From Mnemiopsis leidyi (taxonomy: Eukaryota > Ctenophora > Tentaculata > Lobata > Bolinopsidae): a stretch of DNA of 31,447 nt. The notes under the pieces are model-generated. The model ran no database searches, had not been told where the DNA came from, and saw nothing but the letters and a program-made list of their open reading frames with translations. The DNA is taken from positions 111,304 through 142,750 of the forward strand of contig JH152854.1 of the NCBI GenBank assembly GCA_000226015.1. Reading direction: 5' to 3'. The translations under genes were made by a program, and so were the position numbers. Positions 18,301-29,180 of this stretch are shown one piece after another. Numbering within the stretch: position 1 is the first letter of the stretch; every line of letters starts with the position of its first letter.

Positions 18301-21300
18301 CAACCGATAAGTTCACTCACAACCTTCATTTATCAAGTATTTACATCACAGATCTTTCATCTTATGAGGGTGTGTGATATTCACTATACTAGTGGCATAA
18401 ATCACGATAATTGAGGATATCATGTTAAAATTTGATTTTGCAAAAGAACTTTTTTATTTGTTTCCCAGCTGTTCCCATGCGAAACAAACATTTTTCTTGT
18501 TTTTCTGTTTACATCAAACATCTGTCTGAAAATAAATTATTGCGCAACGTTTGATTTCTTGAAATAACCTGCTGGCCATTATTTGCTCACCTATTTCAGA
18601 TATTATCGGAGATAATGACACAAGACTGAGTTGCTCACCTATTTCAGATATTATCGGAGATAATGACACAAGACTGAGTTTCTCACCTATTTCAGATATT
18701 ATCGGAGATAATGACACAAGACTCAGTTTCTGCAGAAGATTTGACGACGATGCTGACACCTGTAGTCGCGTGTCTGACCCGTAAAACTACGATGTGTAGT
18801 CTCATCAGTACCCCTCTCACTGTTTCCATACTTAACGCTCTTAACCTACTTGTCGCTAACAAGAATGTCGCTAAGGTAAGGGAGGCTGAAATGATCAATA
18901 ATGATGTTATGTATCCATTATGAAGTCCATAAACTTCGTCAAAAAGTAATTTCTTGAATTTCATATGCTCATAGTATTGTGGTCGCTAATTTTTCATTAT
19001 AGCTTTAAAACTGAACAAAGCATAGTTTAGGAAAATAAATAGTGTCATTTCAATGTAAAATCGTGCATAATTAAGAAATGGAATGGCGATCAAGTTTTCT
19101 CAATAGACCAAGCTTCTCATCGATTTGTTATTTCGTTAGTTGCAAATTACACATAATGATAGATCAGCTTTTTAATCTATACATATATACCTCTTGGCTC
19201 TTGGCTCTTAGTGACTTAGTACACCTCTTGCTTAAATACATCTTAATACACAGTGTTTCTTATTAAAAAAAAGATACGAGTAACAAGACCTTTGATACCA
19301 TTAACTAAGTTAAATAAACATGACATCTCAATTCGCATGTAACAATGTACTGTACTAAACTGTGACACTGTGAAGATGTGACATTGGTTCTAACATTGCA
19401 ATTCATATCTGCTGGGTGTTCGGGCTTTTTCTCTTTTTATTTTGTGGAAACAGATGACTACAAAAATAGTTATTGATTTCGTGTGTAAAGTGCTCCGTGA
19501 TCGTGTGTAAAATATGACGTTTCTAATTAAGTGATGAATATCAGACATGTAGTTTACCTTCTGAATACTGTCTTGAAAGTGGGAAGTTACATCGGGAATA
19601 TCTTCAATCACATTTCAATTTAAGTCAAAACTCAAACTAGATTAAACACCAACATGACAACATTTAGATCAATATTTGTATTTGAGTTAGTATTTGTGAC
19701 AATTTCGTGCAAGGGTTAGAAAAATTGTAACCTAGAATGGTGAATGTACTTTTTGAGTTAGTGGCTTCACAACGCCTACATGACCAATTACTGTACATAC
19801 GCTCTGACGACAACTGGATGTAAGTAATCCTATTTTAGGAATTATCGGTCTCTGAAAAGTTGTAATGTCGTTATATCACGTAGGTGTGGAAAGGAAACTT
19901 AGAATAAGCTAAACGAGTATTGTAGGTGTACAATCCACAGTGTACACTGTACAATGTATTTTACTCGACACACAGTGTTATGCAGATTTCGTTGTAGTAG
20001 TATCTATACACTTATACATTAGCAATGCAATTTTGAATTGGAACTTCAACGGGCATAGACAAAATCACGGAGCGAATAGAAAGCATTGTGATGGTGAATG
20101 TAACACAAATTGTACTACATCTTTGCTGCACATTTGGTTTGGTTCAAAACGTCGCTGTTAGATCCATCACCACAGCTAAGTATTAAGTAATTATGTGTAC
20201 ATTGTACACCCTGTACATTGTAAGATATTCCACCCCTCCCTACGCTGTTGTACTAAGCTGTGTTGTAAGTGTATCACACGTGCCAGCATGAAACTAGCAT
20301 TACCATGAAATACGTCATTGCTACAACTAGCTACTAGCATGTCACGTGCACTGCGTTTGTATATGATACGTTTTCACACAACCACGCGTACACACCGGAA
20401 TCCGGATGTACACCGGTTAACGACGCTGTGACATGTCTGTTTCAGATCGTACCGGATCTACCTGGGTGGCTGCCAGCTAATCCGGACAACGGAGCTGCGT
20501 ACCACGACACTTTCTTGGGAAGATTCCTGGGGTGCAGCACTATCCGGCGGGATATGATCATGTCTGATCTCAGTAGATATGTATCTCCGTACTTTAACAG
20601 ATCTACTGTAATCAATCAAGATATTTCGCAGGTATTTAAATTTGTAAATTGTTGAGCGTGTTTTTATCTGAGTGAGTCAGTCTACCGCAGAAAAACGTGA
20701 ACTATGTGGTACCGTGATTATTGTATACGACTCTATACATTGCGGTTAAATTGGTAATATGTTGCCTATTATCTAAAATATCTTTTTCAATGTGCTCATT
20801 CTGACCGAACGGTCTATCGATCAGTAGTTCTGATTCAGCACTAGTAAATTTTGTATATATTTGTTATCGAACGCAATTAACATATAACTATTCGCTAACA
20901 GCGTGTTTGTCGAACTTTTAAAATCTAATAATGATATTTCAGCACAGCTCATCGCAGTATCAACAAATGTTGGACACAATTCAAACGTTGACTAGTAAAT
21001 TTTTCTACCACTTGATAAAATCGGAGGCAAAAGATCGCACACTTCAATGGATTGTATCCTGTTTGGACGCTAACAGAAATAAGGCTAAGCTTGTTGCTAG
21101 TTTCATCTCAGCAAGCGGTGCTTCCGACGGTTTCATGCTAAATCTGGCTGCTGTCTTGTTAAAACTGAGCATACCCTTCCTCGGACCAGTTAATGATAAG
21201 CTGTGTACAATCGATGTGAGGTTTTGTAGTCCGCAATCTCGATCTTTGTTTCCACAAACCTCTGAGGACATGATATTGGATAAAATAGACGGCATCGAAA

Positions 21301-24300
21301 TAACCAAGGAGGAGTTAATTTCCCTAGGGACCCCAGATTCGTTTAACTTTATTTCAACGTGTTTTTACTTGACTCATCGAACGTTACAGCTGGCATATGT
21401 ATCGCCGTTTGACAAATACAGGCGACTAATGAAATCTTTAATGGAAACTCAGAGATTAGTTCAGGACATGGGGTCTCACCCCTTCAACATTGACGGCCAG
21501 ATTCGAGAAAGATTTGAAACACAGTTTGTGGAACAGTTGGAGGTGAAAACCCACTTGCTTCACCCAGACATAATTGGGCATGTTCTCCTGTTTTACAGCT
21601 CATCCGCAAACTGGCTATCTCACATCTCCACTGACTATGATTCTGTCACTGTTTCTGATATGAAAAGATCGGTGCTCCCATCCTCGACTCCCTCCAGAAC
21701 GTTAGCTATGATTCCAAATTACTTTGTATCAGCTCTCTGTCAGTTCCTCATTAACATCCGATATTTTGCCGAATCGAGCCTGGAGAATTTTGTTTCAGAC
21801 TACTTAGACCACGTGATTACGTTTTTGGTGCTGTTTTGTAACCCAACCTGGGTTCCTAACCCCCACACGCGGGCTGAACTCGTGGAAGCGCTGACGGTTT
21901 TTATTCCTAATGAACGGTCGCAATCTTCAGTCTCGACAACAAACCGGTATATTATGTCCCATTTTATGCCTTTGATGCTGATTTACATTTTACAGCACCC
22001 ACACAACAGTACCCCATCTTTTTGTACTAGCAAAATTTAGTTGATTCGCATACTAAGTATACAGTGACTCATGTCGACCTTGTGTGTTAACGCGCCGCGC
22101 GTTTGTGTTGTGACGGCGCAAGTGATACGTCTAATTCTGGCTTTTTGTGATAGGCAAAAGGTAATGTTTATTCCGTAAATTATGGATAACGAATATACAT
22201 TATGTTATCAACTTTTCAGAGAAACCACACTCTGCATGAATTTGATGGCACAAGAAAGGCTTGGATCTGCCTTGATACGCCTTTTCGTGGACATTGAACA
22301 TACAGCCCAATTCGAACACAAGTTTCAGTATAGGTATGTTTAATGTACAATCAGCTGCAGTTGTTGTTATCGAATCTTGTGGCACCTGCCTTTATTATAT
22401 ATTCTACTTTTGTGACAACGGCTTTATTCATTCTATGTTACTACATTCATTCTATGTTACTAAGAGCCTTTCTCAATGCTGCTGTAAGCCTTTCTCATTT
22501 CTCGCCAAGCTACAAAATAATTTTGACATATTTTTATTTGTCGTCTTGACAACTTTTAACTCACTTCAGATTTCATATATTCGAGCTATTGCAGTACATT
22601 TGGCCGAAACACAGCTTCAAGGTGTCAGAGTTAAGCCTAGAAGTGAGAGGTCACGAAGAGGACACGACCGTATTGTTCACCAGATTTGTAAAGCTTCTCC
22701 TTAACGACGCGAACTTTCTCCTAGACGAGGCTCTACACAATCTGGAAGAAGTAATCATATATCACCTCATTTTGAAATTTAGGCATTTACCGGACCTGGA
22801 TGCATAAACTAACACTTACTAGTAACCCGGTGCCCTTCTATGTCTGGCCTTAAAGTTGACTTGAGGTTAAAATTACCTTATTCCTAACCATTCCTAACAT
22901 TACACCAGCATTTTTCTTAGATCAAGAAGCTTCAACTAGAACAAGAAGACTTGGATACATGGAATGCACTGGACCAAAACGTCCGTCAAAACAAATTGAA
23001 AACTTTGGCAGATTTAAAGAGGATGTGCACATCTCACAACATCTTGTCTTATGAAACCGTCAACTGTCTACAATACATGACAGGCAGGTTTGTCACAGGA
23101 GAAGGTTAGCTGTTGACAATCTAGGGACACGAATAAAGACTTTCGAAAAACGTATGTTTATTGTCTACTTAGAAAGCACCTAGGAGTTTTTGATGACGTC
23201 ATGCGTAACCATGATAATGTCATTTGAAGAATTTGTTGATGACTGATGCGCTTGGCAAGACCGTAGTAAGCTATATGTTATCCTAAGGTTTGATGGGATG
23301 AGTGAAGAAGCACACAACAATGTCACATACGCTTTTGTCACCCCACTACTGGTTGACACTCTGGTGACCATGCTAAACTACTATCTCAAGGAACTTGTGG
23401 GTGACAGTCAGACAAAATACAAGGTCAGTCCAGATTCTGGTTGTCGGTGATATAAATGATGATCATGTTTTCATATGGATGGACTTTGTTTTTATGTTCA
23501 ATAGAGAAATTTATTTTTGCAGAGAATGAGAGTTTTTATTTCTTATTTACCCTTAATCACGGTTCCAAGCTCATTTAGCTGAGTCAGCCGGGGCAGAATC
23601 ATTAAAAAGATTTATGTTAATCTGTTCATTAACCATCGGTATAATCAGTATAAAGAGTATATTGCTCTCTCTCAGGTACGAAATCTGGACGAAGTAAAGT
23701 TCTATCCCGGAAAACTACTCCAGTCTATAGTTCAAATCTACATCAACTTGAAGGACGAGCCTCCCTTTGTTTCGGCAATCCCGCGAGACGGACGATCGTA
23801 CCACCCTGCTTTGTTCAAGGATACTGCTGCTAAAATGCGAAAGTTGTATGTACCTGAGGATGTGATCGCTGATTTGCTTAAGGTTTAATTTATTTCCATC
23901 TCTTAGGATTAAGTGTTTTTCGGATTCTATTGTATATTGTTGATCTATAATCAAAATCTTGTTTTCTTGTAACAATTAGTTCTTGAAAATAGAGGTAATT
24001 TGTTGTTTTCACGTTCAAGGTATTAAACTTATTTCCATGTTCAAGGTATCGAACTTAGCAGAGCGGGCCGTGACATCGCAAGAAGACGAGGAACTCTTAA
24101 CTGACCTAGCACCTAGTCACTTCCTCGACCCCATACTTGGTTGGTAGCCCCCCCCCCCCCGCGCCTCTTACAAATATTGGGTTCACTGTTTAGTTTTCAA
24201 AATTTCAAAACTAGAATTTTGCTTCCACTTGCGATAAAAAATGTCTTCATAGTCCACCCAAGTAAACATGTATAAAATATAACGCATCATGTATATTTCA

Positions 24301-24513
24301 GGGACATTGATGACAGAGCCAGTGCTTTTACCCTCCTCAAATGTCGTGGTGGACAGATCTGTGATTGCGAAGCATCTTCTCAGCGACCCTATCGATCCGT
24401 TTAACCGACAACCGTTACAAATGTCCGATGTGGTGCCTCAAATCGAGCTGAGGGATGAAATTATTACGTGGAGAGACATTCAGTTGACTAAAATTCACGA
24501 AGAACGGAACTGA
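15315..24513 (+). CDS. UBE4A: UBE4A-type U-box ubiquitin ligase (E4), 15 exons
   Basis: Exons: 15315/15336-15447, 15667-15979, 16616-16784, 16958-17172, 17745-17871, 18696-18875, 20446-20631, 20943-21946, 22220-22333, 22570-22750, 22921-23087, 23288-23423, 23676-23882, 24046-24139, 24302-24513. All are GT-AG and phase-compatible, giving 1,138 residues from 15336 or 1,145 from the in-frame ATG at 15315 (human UBE4A is 1,066). The Ufd2 core is clear: YHDTFLGRFLG, LQWIVSCLDANRNK, SDGFMLNLAAVLLKL, LFVDIEHT, LLLNDANFLLDEAL, MLNYYLKELVG, IPRDGRSYHPALF. The C-terminal U-box (DPILGTLMTEPVLLPSS, VDRSVIAKHLLSD, DPFNRQPL) recruits E2 enzymes. It elongates ubiquitin chains on substrates (family knowledge). 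The C-terminal two thirds match UBE4A better than UBE4B, while the first helix (EERAAQIRQRRLQQF) is UBE4B-like. The exon 11/12 junction is the least certain; other sites keep the frame. Confidence 0.9.
17907..18009 (+). repeat. Tandem repeat in UBE4A intron 5
   Basis: Imperfect units of AATGATAAGTTAAGTATTATAC (12 to 22 bases) are repeated about five times shortly after the exon 5 donor. This is AT-rich minisatellite sequence with no coding meaning. Confidence 0.75.
18586..18729 (+). repeat. Three 48-bp tandem copies of a 3' splice site plus exon start
   Basis: Units start at 18586, 18634 and 18682 and are nearly identical. Each holds CTCACCTATTTCAG and the first 34 bases of UBE4A exon 6. The unit length is a multiple of three, so every acceptor (exon starts 18600, 18648, 18696) gives the same frame. 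Copies 1 and 2 read GAC TGA, a stop at 18627-18629 and 18675-18677. Copy 3 reads GAC TCA and stays open. Only the third acceptor gives full-length protein. Confidence 0.92.
18876..20445 (+). other. UBE4A intron 6, 1,570 bases
   Basis: This is the longest intron of the gene. It has no recognisable exon, RNA gene or transposon. Between about 19,920 and 20,220 are several short GTACA/TGTAC palindromic phrases (for example GTGTACACTGTACA), which can form small hairpins. Confidence 0.6.
24013..24046 (+). repeat. Duplicated 3' splice site before UBE4A exon 14
   Basis: GTTCAAGGTAT occurs at 24013 and again at 24039, 26 bases apart, and the next bases (TAAACTTA versus CGAACTTA) also agree. Both contain AAG/GTAT. 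The second is the frame-preserving acceptor. The first would add 26 bases and shift the frame. Confidence 0.7.
24148..24160 (+). repeat. Run of 13 C's just inside UBE4A intron 14
   Basis: The homopolymer starts eight bases after the exon 14 donor (GTTGGTAG). Its length is likely to vary between individuals and between sequencing reads. Confidence 0.85.
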
Positions 24514-25497
24514 TTTAAATGTTTGATAGGAAAACAATGTAAAGCGTGACTTTGTTCAGCCGTCATTTTATTTTTATGCCAAAAGGTGATTGTAGCGGGA
24601 AATGGCTTAGACATGCTAATATCTAATGTCAGCATACCCTTATCATAACTCAACGAATTCAAGCAGGATGCTATCTCTCTGTAGTTTGTGAAGATTTTTA
24701 TAATCACAGCATTTACTTATTTGTTGGAGCAAGATGTTACCCTAGATAGTTGGTTTAAAGTAAATGGGAAAAACTGCTTTTTCGAAGTAACATGACTCCA
24801 AGATCTTGACTCCAAGATCTCATGGCCTGTGTTATAAATGATGCAGGTGTTATAGTATCACTATCATGAAGTTTCAAGCCATTTCCCGTTGCAATCTTAC
24901 TTGCAGAAATTATATATCGGGATATTAAACTAAATATTAATAACGCCTGACTTCATGTTAAATTTGGGCATTGTTTGTTCTAAAGTTGTTTCTAGTAAGA
25001 ATGTATACATGTATAGTTTGATCATGTTGATGTAATGTACTTGCAGCGAACTAAATTTGAATTGATCTAATTTTGTAATTAGTTTTCAAATTAACAATAA
25101 CATTTCTTTTTTGTTATTTTCAGTTTAACTTCATTGAACTAACATCTAATATTCTAATGTACATATAACGGAGAAGGATATTCGTGGGGAAGTGTCTCGA
25201 ACTTATTTTGACAGGTGATTTTAACGGTAAAGCAAAATATTTTTGATATTAGGAGGAGTCATAAATCTGTTTTGATTTAAAAATAAGTTTGTGACCCGTC
25301 CTAAAGACTAATTGTGTAATCCACGCTAATTAGGGTTTTTATACACCAGCAGCAGGGCTATGCAAGTGCAACGTGTAGCAATTCTTACATACATCTTAAA
25401 AGAAATTTTCATTTTTTCTGTATGATAGAGCTGAAAAAGCCCACAACACACAAATTGACCTAATTTAAATTGAATTGATAATCGGACGTACCTGTGG
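24514..25497. other. 3' flank of UBE4A
   Basis: AT-rich sequence that should include the UBE4A 3' UTR. No AATAAA was found close to the stop; ATTAAA near 24925 is the best candidate signal. No coding exon is recognised on either strand. Confidence 0.45.
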
Positions 25498-25506
25498 TGA
25501 TCATGT

Positions 25507-25584
25507 TTGTCTGACTATGTCCGACCCTCATTCGAATTAGCGAATAGAGAATAAAATGACGGGAGGGTGCGCGCTGCTGTACAA
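25507..25584 (+). mobile_element. TTGT element, copy B, with target duplication
   Basis: It has the same ends as copy A (TTGTCTGACTATGTCCGACC ... GCGCGCTGCTGTACAA). The flanks are TGATCATGT at 25498-25506 and TGGTCATGT at 25585-25593, a 9-base target duplication with one mismatch. Confidence 0.72.
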
Positions 25585-25592
25585 TGGTCATG

Positions 25593-26205
25593 TGGGCCAA
25601 GAAATCGATTTTCGTGTCGCGGCCATCAGGCACTCTTTCACCTATCCAGGTGCTTACGCCGCGCAAAAGGGCTAGGCTCAGCTCTATACTAGTTAAAGCA
25701 ACCAGGTACTTACGCGCGCGGCTGCTACGCTCTAGTGGCGCGCGCAAAAGGCCTAGCCTCTGGTTAGAGCAAGCTTGCACTAACCAGAGCCCTTTTACGC
25801 GCCACCAGAGGGTCCAGGTGGCGTAAGCACCCGGTTAGATGAGAGAGCAAGCCGCGCGCGTAGCGTGCGCAAGCAACTGGTTAGCTGCTGCGTTGACGGG
25901 CGATGCGCGTCTAAAATGTTTTCGAAATTCGCCAGGCCATAAATGCGTAACAGCGCGTGATGGCCGCGACAGTAGGTTATCAACCTACAACTGCTACGCA
26001 CCTCTGGTGTAGCGCGCGCAAAAGGGCTAAAGCTAAGGCAGCATGAGCATATCCCTGGGGCTCAGCTCATGCTGCGCCACACGCGTCCGTCGTAAGTTGT
26101 GTTAAGCTTGAACCCAAATATACGTCGCGTGTTTGGAAACACACAGAGATAAGTATTGACACGAACAGTTGACACATGCACATCGATTTTGGTAATTCAC
26201 CTTGA
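25593..26205. repeat. CpG-rich island of mosaic repeats (right copy)
   Basis: It is built from modules also seen at 3.8-4.5 kb: CGCGCGCAAAAGG(G)C blocks (around 25660, 25740 and 26018), CTAACCAGAGCCCTTTTACGCG (25780), and GGGCGATGCGCG (25908, also near 4163). Two strong inverted repeats lie inside: 25758-25789 (CTCTGGTTAG / CTAACCAGAG around AAGCTT) and 26038-26075 (GCAGCATGAGC / GCTCATGCTGC). No protein is recognisable. It probably represents nested non-autonomous transposons. Confidence 0.6.
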
Positions 26206-26214
26206 GGGGTCGGG

Positions 26215-26285
26215 TTGTCTGACTTTGTCCGACCCTCATTCGAAGCGGAGAATAAAATGACGGGAGGGTGCGCGCTGCTGTAAAA
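26215..26285 (+). mobile_element. TTGT element, copy C, with target duplication
   Basis: A 71-bp copy with ends TTGTCTGACTTTGTCCGACC and GCGCGCTGCTGTAAAA. It is flanked flush by GGGGTCGGG on both sides (26206-26214 and 26286-26294), a perfect 9-base target duplication. It inserted into the GTCGGGTAACACCTC module of the repeat island. Confidence 0.75.
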
Positions 26286-26294
26286 GGGGTCGGG

Positions 26295-26774
26295 TAACAC
26301 CTCAACAATATCCACCCATGAGTACATCCACGTCACTAATTTGTGTGTTTACTAATTACTTTAGATCCCCAGGAAGGTATATTCCCTGACTGCTGACTAA
26401 CCAATAACTGGCCAGTTACCCAGTCGCCACTCAGGACAAAGAACTACAAAGCCTTAACTCAGTGCGACACCGCCGTATTGCTATCCCACTCATGAACTTC
26501 TGGATTAAAACACCTTCTACACAGAACCCACTCTTTTCCTTTCCCTTCTACTTCTCCTATTAAATTACTACACGAAACAATTCTTTACTTTTCAGCAGGG
26601 TCACCTCCTTTAGCATAGCAAGATCCACATTATAACACATCATCTAAGCTACATGTATTAGTATGCAATTGGCTAAATTTATCAGTTCGTTACATTGGAT
26701 CCTTACTTGCACTCTTTTCTCATTGTCTAGAATTCGCTTCATATCCACCCTTTAAGGTAAAACAATTAATATAC
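26295..26774. other. Spacer within the repeat-rich region
   Basis: After the end of the GTCGGGTAACACCTC module (to about 26330) the sequence is unremarkable and AT-rich, with no coding exon. Confidence 0.4.
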
Positions 26775-26783
26775 TCATAATGT

Positions 26784-27051
26784 TTGTCTGACTTTGTCCG
26801 ACCCTCATTGTAAGCCACCAGCGTAATGGTCCTAAATCTCGGCCCCACACAGTGCCTGTCAGTAGATACTGACAGTACCTTACTTATACTTTAGTTGATC
26901 TGGTCACATTTAATTGTTTATATTATTTGAGTATATTGATTAAAGAGATTTGAATATAATATTTTTTGTTTTCTTCTGATTTGGAGAATAAAATGACGGG
27001 AGAATAAAATTTGGAGAATAAAATGACGGGAGGGTGCGCGCTGCTGTACAA
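26784..27051 (+). mobile_element. Longer TTGT element, copy D (268 bp), with target duplication
   Basis: It has the same left end (TTGTCTGACTTTGTCCGACC) and right end (GGGTGCGCGCTGCTGTACAA) as the 80-bp copies, with about 160 extra internal bases. TCATAATGT flanks it at 26775-26783 and 27052-27060, a perfect 9-base duplication. Inside are a perfect hairpin (CTGTCAGTA/TACTGACAG near 26856-26875) and a short tandem duplication of GGAGAATAAAATGACGGGA before the right end. It may be closer to the parent element, or an 80-bp copy with a later insertion. Confidence 0.72.
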
Positions 27052-27060
27052 TCATAATGT

Positions 27061-28230
27061 CTAAACAATATGAAGAAGCCGACAATTGTCGACGACACGA
27101 GTCACAACATTTTAACAACTGCCTGCTACGTACAGAAGAAATCTAAACACACTAGACATCCCTATCGAACTCAAGCTACCAAACGGTGGACTAGCTAGTG
27201 ATCCTATATCTAACAGTAACACCTCTTTTGGTTAGTCGCAGCTGATCTAAAATAGCAGCTGTAAGATCGCTACCTTTATGAAGTTTTGTAAGCTTTATAA
27301 TATTATTTGAACCAGCAAGCAGCCTCTGCTGTAGTTTTTGCTTTACGAGAGCTTTCTTCTCTCCAATCGGATTTTCGGAAAACTTTCCCGTTTTGTTTGA
27401 ATGATGCTTTACTGTAAAAAGCTGTTTTTAAACAATTAGGGCACTCATTATATATTTTGGATGTTGCACTTTATCAGATTAATCCACTGTATCTATTTGA
27501 ATACTGAAAATTAGAGTCTCTTCACGGCTAATCCTCCTAATTACCACTTTGTCAACGACAAACACATACCTCACCAAACCGGAATGCCCGACTACTCCGG
27601 CACACCAAATCATCCTAATACTCACAGGCCAAGCGAAGTAATCTGGTATCAAAACGTCAGAACCTCCTGTATTTGTTCTCTTTCTTGACTTTATGAGACG
27701 TAATGTGCGAGTTACATTGTGTTGTATGAACAGTAACGCCCTATCTATTTCCAAATGCGCGCCACGCTGTCAGTTAGCGCAACGTGCTCATTTTCCTGCT
27801 ACTTCATACCGTGTGTCTTATTTTATTTCTTTCGGCAGTAAAATATTACCAATCTGGTTGACGCATGTTCCTCCTCAAGTCAGACCAGAGAAAGCTTCTA
27901 GGTTGGTAAACATGCGGTCCACTAAAATCAGAAATGCAATGGCCATTCGTAATCCAAGCATCTGTAATGATCCATTTTCTCTTTAATTTGCTAAAGTACA
28001 CTAATTCATAAATGCACCCTCTAACCTCGTGTTGGACACAGCCAACCCAGCTGCCACACATGCTTCCTCCGTGAGTCGGACCAGATATTGATATTGGATT
28101 GGTAAACATGCCTCATGCCTGTCCAGTGTTTTTCAAATATCGGATAAATTGTTGCATTGTAGCTGACATTCACAGTGCAGGGTTGGCCGCACTATATAGC
28201 AACCTGATGCGCCGAACCCGGGGTCTATGC
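27061..28230. other. Intergenic, no gene recognised
   Basis: AT-rich with a few open frames of 87 to 97 codons on both strands and no family resemblance. A diverged direct repeat of about 55 bases lies at 27861-27915 and 28056-28111, each ending GG(A)TTGGTAAACATGC. Confidence 0.45.
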
Positions 28231-28505
28231 CAGTGGCCTAACGTTGTAGCTTTAGCCAATATGGCGCCCCTCGGTGGTGAAAAGGCGCCCCCAAGTGGCG
28301 CCCCCGGTATAAGGGCTTACTGGGAGCAATTTGTGAAAATATGGCCGAAAAATCTAAATAAATAGTGAAGTTATTAAACCAAACACGCGATTTTCTAGTC
28401 GGGCAGTTAATCTTGCAAATTGTCCCATATTTTTTGACGATTTGGTGCCCACTCATGACGGCGCCCCCCGCGTAGCCGGGGCTGCTGGGGCATCATTACG
28501 CCCCT
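28231..28505 (-). mobile_element. 275-bp hAT-like short element with target duplication
   Basis: The left end is CAGTGGCCTAACGTTG and the right end is the inverse of CAGGGGCGTAATGATG, an imperfect terminal inverted repeat. GGTCTATGC flanks it directly at 28222-28230 and again at 28506-28514. An 8-base duplication (GTCTATGC) plus CAG(T/G)GGCGTAA ends fits the hAT superfamily. It is non-coding. Orientation is set against the copy at 29181. Confidence 0.75.
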
Positions 28506-28514
28506 GGTCTATGC

Positions 28515-29180
28515 AGACTAGTTTTCTCAGACCAGCTCGCTAGTCTCATGGTTGATGCATATATGACCTCCTATCTGCAAGCAGGTTTGAGACACTACGA
28601 AGGCTTAGATATGGCCTCTCGTCAACTACTACTAGGACTACAACTTAACATGTCTCCCTCTCACCGCCTTGTCCAGGGCACTCCAGCAATTGCTTAGGTA
28701 CCCCGGCCCCACAGGCCGGTGGGGGCAGTGTTGGCCCACGGAAGAAGCAACCACCTGACATCCTGGGTTTTGGCAGGTTCCAGATTTAAAAAAAATTGTT
28801 TTTAGGATAAATCATTTTTATGAAAGAGAGCACACCAAACCCTAAATGTCTGAAAGTTAAATGATATCAGCTCCTGCCCATTATGACAATGAGCCGTAAA
28901 AAAGAGTGCCACCCCCCGCTGAATGCAATGAGTCTCCCCCTTTCTTGAGCCGGATCACTTTGCTCGCCAAAATTTGTCCATTGAGGCACCATTACAACCA
29001 ACTCATATTGCATTTTTGAATTAAGCTGAGCTGCGCAGCGCCTGGTAGTGATAGTTGTTTGTTAGACCAAGACTTTCCACATGTTTCAGTTTGGCAACTT
29101 AATTTGTGTAGAATTTTGAAGCAGCATATTTTCACTGTACATTAATTAGAGTTACTACACTAGGGTGTGAGTATTCAGCT
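28515..29180. other. Spacer between two hAT-like elements
   Basis: No coding exon is recognised. A fragment at about 28690-28740 (GCCGGTGGGGGCAGTGTTGG) resembles the right end of the element at 29181-29465 and is probably a third, truncated copy. Confidence 0.4.

Noticed and set aside
18586..18729. CRISPR-like spacing of repeats
   Set aside because: The units are directly adjacent with no variable spacers, and the DNA is from an animal.
18514..18759. Minus-strand frame with a three-fold repeated SLSPIISEIGE peptide
   Set aside because: It is the reverse reading of the 48-bp splice-acceptor array of UBE4A and has no independent coding signal.
21947..22040. Extension of UBE4A exon 8 to the stop codon at 22038-22040
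   Set aside because: The continuation loses family similarity. Splicing at 21947 (CCG/GTATAT) to 22220 restores the frame and gives the expected LFVDIEHT segment.
8410..24513. Operon or functional cluster of SETDB1-like, STAM and UBE4A
   Set aside because: They share a strand, but the spacers are 0.8-1.0 kb and nothing shows a common transcript. The shared ubiquitin theme of two of them may be chance.
27479..27754. Minus-strand 91-codon frame with a GPCR-helix-like stretch (GVVGHSGLVRYVFVV)
   Set aside because: Only one helix-like segment, no neighbouring exons with receptor motifs and no conserved residues beyond chance.
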